Positions 56,702 to 64,000 of a stretch of DNA of 64,000 bases are shown in pieces (position 1 is the stretch's first letter; each line of letters opens with the position of its first letter). This DNA comes from Valencia hispanica (taxonomy: Eukaryota; Chordata; Actinopteri; Cyprinodontiformes; Valenciidae): the NCBI GenBank assembly GCA_963556495.2, contig OY747713.1:39818961-39882960 (forward strand), in the 5' to 3' direction. The translations under genes were made by a program, and so were the position numbers. The notes below the pieces were generated by a model that saw nothing but the letters and a program-made list of their open reading frames with translations, was not told the origin of the DNA and made no database searches.

Positions 56702-58144
56702 AGTGCAACTCACCCCCAAATAAACTTTTTTTTTTGCTGATAAACTATAAATGAGTGTCTAATAGTGCTATCTACATGTCTGGTCATTATTTTTTGTAAT
56801 TTAGTACATTGTAGTAAAAATATTCTTTTTTTTTTTTTACCAAAAACTGTTAGTGGAGTGCCCTCTTCAGGTTAAAACGTTACACTGCACTTGAATTTGA
56901 ATCGGGCATCGCTACTGGATCAGCAGGTGGTAACTGACGTCAGCCTTCCCGCCGCTGTGGAGTATAAAACAAGCCCAGTCTAGGCCACACCTCGTTTACA
57001 GCGTTTATCAGGTGAGTGATTTGTTAGCTTAGCATTTCCTACTGACATCTATGACAAAGGGATGAACTGATATCAGTAAATTGATTGTGAAATCAGGGCT
57101 TAGAGTTATTTTTTAGTGCACTTCGGCACCTCTTTGCAACATACATTTTCTGTTGCAAACATTGAGGTACAGTGGCCGCAGGTGCACCTGTTGAGGAAGA
57201 GTCACACGATATTACTCGAGATAATCTAAATTTAGCTTTAGCTTTGACTACAACCATGTACCACTCAGATATGGGCCCCATTATATGCCGTGATGCTGCT
57301 GCAGGCTCGACACCTGTTGCGCCGGGCAACTCAAAAGCCATCGGCTCAAAATGATACGGCTCAGGGCCGTTCGCGTCCTCCACAGAACCTTCCTCCCTTT
57401 CCTCTCTTTCCTCTAGTGAAGGAGGTGAAGAGAAATCCTCAACTTCAAAATTGCCCCCCCTTGAGGCGATGGAGCTCGCGTCGCTATTGCGCCCCATCTT
57501 TCTGGCTGTCTATGTGCCGCACATAGGAGCCGCCGCTGCAGCAACTCGGCTTTCAACATGTCAATCACAGCGCAGACCACGCCCAGCCCTCACCCTCGCT
57601 GGTCCGCCAGGCAACGCCTCATTTTGAGGCATTTTTTAAGGCAACAGGAAATGTGGGCGGAGTTTTAACTCTGATAGGGGATGTAACAATAGGCTTTTTA
57701 TTTGACCATTTATGACTCAAACATCTCCTGATGAGCATACTGACACCTTGTCAGCTCACAGTGGGTGCACCTATAAGCCTGTATCCATTTTTTTCTATTT
57801 TCTGTCGGGTCCGATTTTCCCGCGCTGTCTGCGGATGTGACGTCAAGCTCGTTCATGCTAAATGTTTCAGATCACTCTGACACCACGCTAGTCAGCACTC
57901 GCAAGCAGTTCAATGGATTGTGCGAATACACAGAAGAGACCAAGGACAACTTTGACACCAACAGTAACTCCACATAAGACTAAATAAGTTAAACCCCTGA
58001 CAAGTGCCCGGAAAAGATTGAAGATTGAGAGGGACCGGCGTAGGAGCGCGCTCTGCGAGAGCGAGCAGAAAAGAAGAGCAGTTCCGTTTTTTGGCCACAG
58101 GTGTCGGTCGCGAGTTTAAATTTCAGAAAATTGCATATAGCCCT
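56702..58144 (-). mobile_element. Possible TTAA-bordered element carrying a P2X7-like exon pair
   Basis: The interval lies between TTAA at 56698-56701 and TTAA at 58145-58148. The latter is shared with the left border of the 903-bp element that follows. The terminal similarity is short (TTAAAG on each side), so the borders are a hypothesis. The interior has GC-rich promoter-like sequence upstream (57500-57900), the two-exon gene at 57497-57106 on the minus strand, and no transposase. Confidence 0.35.
57106..57497 (-). CDS. Two-exon gene fragment resembling the P2X7 cysteine-rich domain
   Basis: Exon 1 (57497-57262) starts MGRNSDASSIASRGGNFEVE, then an acidic SPPSLEEREEREE stretch and PEPYHFEPMAFE, and ends PISEW at a GTACATGG donor. 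A 74-bp intron (57261-57188) follows and ends CCTCAACAG. Exon 2 (57187-57106) continues in phase as CTCGHCTSMFATENVCCKEV and ends PKCTKK-stop. Splicing creates W-C-x-C-x2-C...C-C...C. This is the pattern I know from the cysteine-rich cytoplasmic ballast domain of P2X7 receptors and from small P2X7-like proteins predicted in fish. There is no channel part. The gene may be complete or truncated after the second exon. It is annotated as coding because frame and splice phase are intact. Expression is unproven. Confidence 0.6.
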
Positions 58145-58148
58145 TTAA

Positions 58149-59051
58149 AGCTGCAGTAGGTAACTCAGAGAGGAGAGCAGACTTTGCTTGAAAATTTAAA
58201 CCCAAACAAGCTTCACATCACTCCCCCTCCCTCTCCGATCCACTCAAGCCCCGCCTCTAATGCCCTCCTCCCTGTTTCGGCTGCGCTACTGGCGTAACAA
58301 CTGCCAAAGATAATCAGCTGACGCGACTTAGAAAACAAACTTTCGTGAATTTTTCCTAACAGTAAACCACATATGACAACATTAGCTGTGATTGCGTGGA
58401 TGATCGCACGCGCTGCGGAGGTTTACTGTAATACCACCACCAAAAAAACAAAAACAAAACAAACATTAATCAAGCAAGGGTAATTACCTGTCAAGCAGAA
58501 ACATTGCCAACTCGGAATCGGTTTTAAACGCTTTCAGGTCTCGTAGCTCCCTCCACCTCTCAAAGGCTACGCCAATATTTACCCTCGTTTTATCTCGGGC
58601 TCAGTCACCTTCTTTCTTCTTAGCTTTTTTGTCCTCCTCGGTCATCTTCTTTTTTGTTATCTTAGCCGTATATTCTGTTGTTGGGAGCGGCGGTACGGGC
58701 AGTTTCTCTTTAGGTGGCTGTTGCTCGGCCATAGCCAACTCCTAGCTTCTTGCCGCTCGTCAAAGAGCTGTTCTGACCTTGGTTCTGACAGAGCGCTGCC
58801 GGTTGCGTAGCGAAGCGAGGGGCGGGTCGCGGTGTGTGTGTGAGGAGTGATAGACAGATGTTAGACAGATGTCAGACACTCCATCAGACGCTGCTCTGGC
58901 TCTGATTGGGTGTTTTCTACCGAGCCTGGTGGATTCTTGCAAATCGCAGATTTTAACAGATTACAAATCTAATTTCCTACTTTCAAGACATATGGACAGT
59001 TTTAGGAAATATCACAAAAAGTTACTTTTATTCAAGTTACCCACTGCAGCT
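58149..59051 (-). mobile_element. TTAA-flanked exon-bearing element, copy B (uninterrupted, 903 bp)
   Basis: The ends AGCTGCAGTAGGTAACT and the complement of AGCTGCAGTGGGTAACT are flanked by TTAA (58145-58148 and 59052-59055). It is the inverted counterpart of copy A (38781-41631). It lacks both insertions found there and so records the empty sites. It contains an exon on the minus strand and a downstream donor, but no second exon and no transposase. Confidence 0.87.
58488..58732 (-). pseudogene. Element-borne first exon, copy B, one stop codon
   Basis: From the ATG at 58732-58730 the frame reads MAEQQPPKEKLPVPPLPTTE, a lysine-rich KKKMTEEDKKAKKKE run, then GD-stop. It continues as ARDKTRVNIGVAFERWRELR and DLKAFKTDSELAMFLLD to a donor CAG/GTAATTAC (58487). 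The only interruption is a TGA at a position where copy A has CGA, the expected product of CpG decay. The 81-codon exon is otherwise intact in both copies. The predicted N-terminus is basic, possibly nuclear or DNA-binding. The remainder of the protein is not in the element. The function is not known to me. Confidence 0.65.
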
Positions 59052-59332
59052 TTAAGCACAAACCTTCATACCAGGGTGTTAACCAACGGAGCACTATTAT
59101 TGCTGCTATGGTGGCCGGTGGGCTATTCTAGAAGTGTGCCCCAAATTAAAATCTGTTCAGGGCCCAGTGCAATCTTGCTCCGGCTCTGGGTAGTTGCCAA
59201 ACTTAGAGTCCAAGCCTCCTTTCAGCCTCTAAATGCATAACAATGCGGGTAGTCATACATTTGATAGCGGTACTTCATGGGAGTGTTGGAAGAAATAAAC
59301 TTGAGACCTGCTGTGAGCTCTCCACCCTTCAG
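59052..59332. other. Short non-coding interval
   Basis: Nothing recognised between the TTAA element and the candidate exon. Confidence 0.4.
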
Positions 59333-59651
59333 ACTGTAGCACTGTCGGAGGTGCACTGGAACATATCAGACATGCTGTCTGTCGCGGACTGGTCTCCTAC
59401 GGCTCAGTCCTCGTGGGACTGACCATCCTCAGCTTGGCCAATGTGAGTCACCCATCTTTTCCCTCCATGTGTGGCGCTCAGCTTTGTTAGCGAGCAGAAG
59501 GAAAACAACCTTCTCTGCGTCTGCTTTGCTCTCCATCTGTCTTTTTCCGCTCTGATCTTTTATTCTCTCTCACTCAGTTGTTCTTTATTGCTTTGTTTTT
59601 CAGCCCGACTGTAACCCCCTCCCCACTCTGAACTCATCCTCCCCACTGTAG
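59333..59651 (+). CDS. Candidate two-exon 3' end of an unknown gene
   Basis: Exon a (59333-59442) follows a pyrimidine-rich acceptor (CTCTCCACCCTTCAG) and precedes a GTGAGTC donor. One frame is open, giving CSTVGGALEHIRHAVCRG and then LVSYGSVLVGLTILSLAN, the last part hydrophobic enough for a membrane segment. Exon b (59604-59651) follows a strong acceptor (TTGCTTTGTTTTTCAG). It continues in phase as PDCNPLPTLNSSSPL and a TAG at 59649-59651. The 161-bp intron and matching phases favour a real transcript end. I do not recognise the protein and see no further upstream exon. A chance arrangement is possible. Confidence 0.35.
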
Positions 59652-60658
59652 GTCACATCTGGCTCCAAGACAGCTTTTATTTGGGCTTATGGTCCGTTAT
59701 GTTCCACATCTGGCCACCCAGTGCACTCAGTGGAACACCCATCTTTGTGCTGATCATTTCTCCCTCCTGACACGTCGTCGCACATGCATTAACATCCTTC
59801 CTATCATGAGTTGGAGCTCTCCTATTTCAGCACTGCTGAGCAGCTCGGATTGAAACATACTCCCCCAGCAGATTCTCCTCCGTCTTTGCATAGGCACCGT
59901 TCAGCAGTTATGAACTAACTGAGATATGGATGGCAGGTTGTAATTTCTGTCCCCGAGCATACTCAATCTGACACGGCGGAGCACTTAAGCGATCCATTTT
60001 CCCACTTTTTCCATTCACGCTGATAGTTATTGCCTGTTTATGGGCGCTTCTTGCAGGCAGAACATGTGTGCCACTGTGAGCTGTGCATACGCTCTGCAGA
60101 GTTTGCCAGCTGGCCATATCTTATCAGTCTGCTGCTGCTGCTCTGTGTGGTAGGTTAGCAGCGACATCATAAGGCTGCTATTTCAGTCCATGAAAACATC
60201 CACATCAGTGTCAGTACATTAGCCCCCGGTGACCAATGCTGGGGCACAGTTAGTAAAATGGAGCCAGGGGTATTCATTATATTCATCATAGAAATGTATG
60301 TTTAAGCAGTGATACATCTTAGGAAGGGCAAATTTAATGGAAAAAGATTCAATCTAGGATAGGGTAAATATACAGTAAACAGATAAAAATGTCAAAATAT
60401 TTCCAAATGTATTATCTTCTAAGCTGTTTGCTCAATGTGAAGAGTGGATTTTCTTCCACTCGTTACTAATTGTCCAGTGTGAGTTTTAGTTGGTGCAACA
60501 TTTAGTTCTATATCCTTCCAATGCTGCCACTCCATGGCGAACTGAAGAAGTACAAACATCTCTAAATACTTCCTTTGCACATCTTTCATCTTTCCCAATG
60601 AAAAATCTATTTGGTAATAAGGACTTTAGACAGCCTCAACGCAGACGTTCTTGAAGTT
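59652..60658. other. Non-coding stretch
   Basis: No gene or repeat recognised. Confidence 0.45.
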
Positions 60659-60870
60659 TTACGGTGCCTTGCATTCAGATCACTTTAACCTTTTTCACAT
60701 TTAGATATGTTTAAACCTCAAACTTTATTTATCGGGAGTTTATGTGATACATCAAAAGCCATTTCCAAAACATGTTTTTCAAATAAAAATCTGAAAGGCG
60801 TGGTGTGGTGTCCATACACCTGAAAACAGATGTTTAAATACATTGTAACCTTTTTTTTACCATCTGACAT
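60659..60870 (+). mobile_element. Tc1-like terminal-repeat fragment
   Basis: It starts TACGGTGCCTTGCATTCAGA. The words CTTTTTCACATTT, ATTTATCGGGAGTTTATGTG and CAAATAAAAATCTGAAAGG follow in the order of the long terminal repeat of the Tc1-like family seen at 14575-14955 and 63285-64000. Confidence 0.65.
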
Positions 60871-60990
60871 TAAAAATGTTTTCATTTGCTACATGCAAGA
60901 ATAATGAAGGGATTTTTCATATGGAGGCCTGAGGACCTGTAGTTTTAGCCTTTTTATCGCGGGGTAAAACTAACTCCAGTTATCGAGATC

Positions 60991-61449
60991 CAAAGATGGG
61001 TAGTAACTAGCTACATTTACTCAGTTACATTGACTTGAGTAACTTTCTGGTAAAAAAAATTTACTTTTACGAGTAGCTTTACAGCACTGTATTTTTTTAT
61101 TTTTTTTTACTTAAGTAATATTTTTATGAAGCACTGCTACTCTAACTAGAATACAATTTCTGGATACTCTACTCGCTGGGATTAACTTCAGTAAATGAAG
61201 ACCAAAGATGTTTTTAACAAAAACCGCACTGGACTCAGACCAACAGTTTACATAGTACAGTGAGATCTCTCGCTTCTCCTCCAGCTTTTTTTTTCTAACA
61301 GTACTTCTGAGCCTGTTGAGGCATTTGGAGGTAAGGAAATGGGCTACTTTTTTACTCTTGAGTAATTTCTTGGACGGCTACTTTTTACTTATGTTGTAGT
61401 AGAGCTACTTTTACTTGAGTAAAATATTTGGCTACTCTACCCACCTCTG
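60991..61449. mobile_element. hAT-type MITE, 459 bp
   Basis: Imperfect inverted ends CAAAGATGGGTAG (60991) and CAGAGGTGGGTAG (reverse complement, ending at 61449) are flanked by octamers TCGAGATC (60983-60990) and TCAAGACC (61450-61457). These differ by two transitions, as an old 8-bp duplication would. The interior is full of TACTTTTACTTGAGTA-type words near both ends. This family is very common in fish. There is no coding capacity. Confidence 0.75.
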
Positions 61450-61457
61450 TCAAGACC

Positions 61458-62224
61458 CACTATCCTACTGAATGACTGAATGCTGATAAAGGAATTGAGC
61501 CATTTGATTCCGGTGCGTTGGAATAGCTAGAGGTTGCAGGATAGCAGGTCTTGAGGACTAGACATGGACATCCCCTGCTCTAACAGGTTCACAACTTGGT
61601 TCCACATCTGACAGTGTAAACGGTAATGTTCAAAGAGAGAACATAGCTTCTTACAGTGGCAATAAAATATTGTATTTTCAATATTTATTGAAATGCAACA
61701 AAATACAATTAAGATCTTTTGCACATTTGGAAAAAACAACATTTAAGTGCTTGGTTATATTTGGCTGTATAATGCTACAGGACGTTTTATCACCTCAGCT
61801 TTTACAATCAACTTGATTTTCTGATTATGAAACTAAAATTCCGACTTCCAGTGGCAAATGAAACCACTGGCCTGTCTGTTCAGTGTGAGTAGCAGAACCG
61901 ATTACACAATAGCAAACAGCTTTGCTCACATGATTCAGCCTTTTCATAATAATCCTGCTGTTTATCATCAGGTGTGTCTCAGCCCTAGCTCGGCTTTAGA
62001 AAACATGGAAAAAGGGATGGTAGCATAGTAAGCATTAGCATGCTAATTACTGGAGAGTGTTTACTTTTTATTCTCTTTTTTTTTTAAATTATACAACAGA
62101 AATTTAAGTCTAGGTGGGAAAACCTTGTGCATTCTTTGAAACTAAAGGCACTCAGAAAAGGAACGTTTTATCTAGAACCTTGACATTCTTAAGGGTGTAA
62201 GTGGTCTGCAGCTGAGGCTAAAGC
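61458..62224. other. Non-coding stretch
   Basis: No gene or named repeat recognised. Confidence 0.45.
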
Positions 62225-62598
62225 TACCCTTATGGAAAAAAAACAACATATTTTCACATGGGCAAAATCATATGTGATCACATGTGAAAAATCTTTTACC
62301 CATGGGAAATTCACATGTGAAAACGTTAAAAAACACGTGAGCTGTGTGAAAAACATGTGACCACCTGTTTTTTTTTCACACATTTCCCATGTGAATCTGG
62401 AACCTTTTCATGGTAACAAACTGTGAAGCCCATGGGATAACATGTAAACCACATGTGAAAAAGATGTAAAGCCCGTGTAAAAACATACATGTGAAGTCCA
62501 TGTGTGCTACACATGTGGTTTACCAGGCACCACATAGGGTAACTTGTGATCCCATGTGAAGAACATGGTCAACCCATTTTACTTTTCCGTATGGGTAT
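62225..62598. mobile_element. Inverted-repeat element dense in CATGTG words
   Basis: The ends TACCCTTATGGAAAA (about 62225) and TACCCATACGGAAAA (reverse complement, ending about 62598) form imperfect inverted repeats. Between them at least nine CATGTG hexamers, many inside the palindrome CACATGTG, recur every 20-50 bases together with CCCATGGG and one CACGTG. There is no coding capacity. It resembles fish MITEs with internal palindromic arrays. Class unknown. Confidence 0.6.
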
Positions 62599-63284
62599 AC
62601 CAACAATTTTAGCAAGATGCCTTTTTTCTAAGTACCTTTAAAAATCTGGAGCATCATGCTTCCCTTTCCCGCTAGCCCCTGGCAGTGCAGCTAGACTCGG
62701 CTAAACTCTACACGGTTTGGGTGGTGTCAGCTGTAATGGGTGGAGTCGTCTTGTAGTTGGGCGGTCCCAGAGAATCCTTTAAAGTAGCATGACGAGATCT
62801 GTACTCAACACAACATTGGAGGACACGTTGAACGTTCGCTCAGTCTACTAAAACTCCTAACACCATCAGTGGCTGTTGCGAGTTTTTACAAATGGCTGGT
62901 CGGATTATGGTAAGGGAGTTGCTCTTGTGACGCAGCCAGGGACTCTACCCCCTATGCAATCAGTGACTGACAGTCTTCTGACATCAGTTTTCAGCCCGAC
63001 TTGACACGCTTTGAAACCCAAGTGAAGTGGCTAGTACCACGTAACCGTAACTAGTGGAAAACCTTTATATTCGCGTAGAGCCGCATCCAGCCGCTCTGAG
63101 TAGGTATTACGAAAAAGGGGCCAATAGTGTACATTTTCAGAGCAGTAAATCCCATCATATTACAGTGCTTTCCAACAGCGTTCCCAGCCTTCAAACATCA
63201 TCACATTTTGAGATGTCACAACCCGAAACAATGTAGGACAGAAAATGATCTAGGTGTTTCAAGGTATTTTCTAAATAAAAATCT
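62599..63284. other. Non-coding stretch, possibly repeat-derived
   Basis: The words GACTCGGCTAAACTCTACACGG and, near 63000, CCGACTTGACACGCTTTGAA resemble the ends of a known type of fish MITE. I could not define borders. Confidence 0.35.
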
Positions 63285-64000
63285 GAAATCATGAACTCAG
63301 TCCCCATGTGTCAATAGGTGTAGAACCTTCTTTCAATGAAATTAAAGCCCCTGTTTTTTGGGGGTATGTCTTTACCAGCTTTGTACATCTAGAGACTGAA
63401 TATTTGGCTCACCTAACATTGCAAACTAACAAAACCTCAGCAATGTTGGCTCAGCTACGTCTGTCTTCTCTTCCTTGTTTGAGCTAAAAAGAGGTAGCCC
63501 TACAGCATGATGCTACCACCACCGTGTTTCACAGTACGGGTATTCTACTCCGTTATGTGCAGTGTTTGTTTTTCTTCCCACATAGCATTTGAATGTCAGC
63601 TGAAAGTTCACATTTGGTTAATCTTCTTTAATCGTTTCTGTCCCTCTATGTGGCTTGTGGGAAACTTTAATCATTGCTTTCTTTAATCTGTCTTCTTTTC
63701 ACTCTTCCTTAAATGCCAGATATGTGGAGCGGATGAGCTCTAGTTGACAAATTCTCCAAACTGAGCAACAAATCTTTCATCCAGAGTTATCATAGGCCTC
63801 TAGGCTGGTTCTCTGAATTATGCTTTCCTTGCCTATTAGAGTAAGCGGTGCTCCATAGAGGAGCATTAGGACCTGCAACACTTTTGTGGATGTCTGGGCT
63901 TTATATGTGTTTTAAGGCACAAAAATGGTTAAACAATGTGCCTGGGGCACTTGCAAAAGCGAAACACAGTATCCCAAGGGGATAATCAACAGAGTTTATT
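63285..64000 (-). pseudogene. Tc1-like transposase fragment running off the right edge
   Basis: On the minus strand the end of a Tc1-like transposase and its leader can be followed. The blocks, in plus-strand wording, are GGGGGTATGTCTTTACCAGC, TTTGTACATCTAGAGACTGA, then a deletion, CAGCATGATGCTACCACCAC, CGTGTTTCACAGTACGGGTA, TTATGTGCAGTGTTTGTTTT and CCAGAGTTATCATAGGCCTC. A deletion of a few hundred bases removed the SPDLNPIEN region. Stops abound. It is the same family as 27828-32600. Confidence 0.75.

Noticed and set aside
57093..57497. Unspliced 134-codon reading of the P2X7-like locus
   Set aside because: Reading through the 74-bp intron destroys the cysteine motif. The spliced model is better supported.

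Overview
This is a vertebrate nuclear DNA window, almost certainly from a teleost fish. It is AT-rich and carries GT, GA and GATT microsatellites. Its DNA is dominated by the mobile elements typical of teleosts: L2-group LINEs, Tc1-like transposons with DD34E transposases, hAT elements with 8-bp target duplications, a Harbinger-type element with a TAA duplication, and elements flanked by TTAA. There is no complete host protein-coding gene. I see no tRNA, rRNA or CRISPR array, and no bacterial features.

Layout. 1-3.5 kb: 3' two thirds of an L2-type LINE (family A), cut by the window edge. 5.9-6.6 kb: a LINE-B fragment with a perfect 123-bp tandem duplication and two poly-C tracts. 6.9-8.8 kb: a Tc1-like element split by the 3' end of a family-C LINE. 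9.1-10.6 kb: a probable hAT-related element containing a LINE tail. 10.6-20.3 kb: mostly single-copy sequence, with candidate minus-strand exons near 13.2 and 19.1 kb and scattered repeats. 20.4-25.9 kb: a near-complete minus-strand LINE B (ORF1 with a decayed SGNH-hydrolase domain, endonuclease, reverse transcriptase), split by an unclassified 0.9-kb insert. 27.8-32.6 kb: a degraded Tc1-like element interrupted by an intron-containing 3.44-kb hAT transposon (17-bp terminal repeats, perfect 8-bp duplication) and by a 0.22-kb repeat. 34.4-36.7 kb: a GC-rich LINE-like 3' region with a 10 x 24-bp minisatellite; an inverted copy of its 3' part lies at 40.0-41.3 kb. 38.8-41.6 kb: a TTAA-flanked element holding two insertions. 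46.9-49.5 kb: LINE C. 50.3-51.3 kb: a decayed LINE of another clade. 52.65-54.26 kb: a nearly intact Tc1-like transposon. 55.4-55.9 kb: a LINE-A fragment. 56.7-58.1 kb: sequence with a small two-exon gene resembling the P2X7 cytoplasmic cysteine-rich domain. 58.15-59.05 kb: an uninterrupted copy of the TTAA element. 59.3-59.65 kb: two phase-compatible candidate exons on the plus strand. 60.7-64 kb: Tc1-like fragments, a hAT-type MITE and a CATGTG-rich inverted-repeat element.

The most informative content is comparative. Duplicate copies inside the window give empty sites, insertion order and target duplications without outside data. Three apparently non-autonomous elements also carry recognisable coding exons: a basic exon with a conserved-looking VNIG/RWREL/FLLD segment, a MADF-type exon, and a P2X7-like cysteine-rich exon pair. 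Family names for mobile elements rest on motifs and remembered family features, not on a database search.
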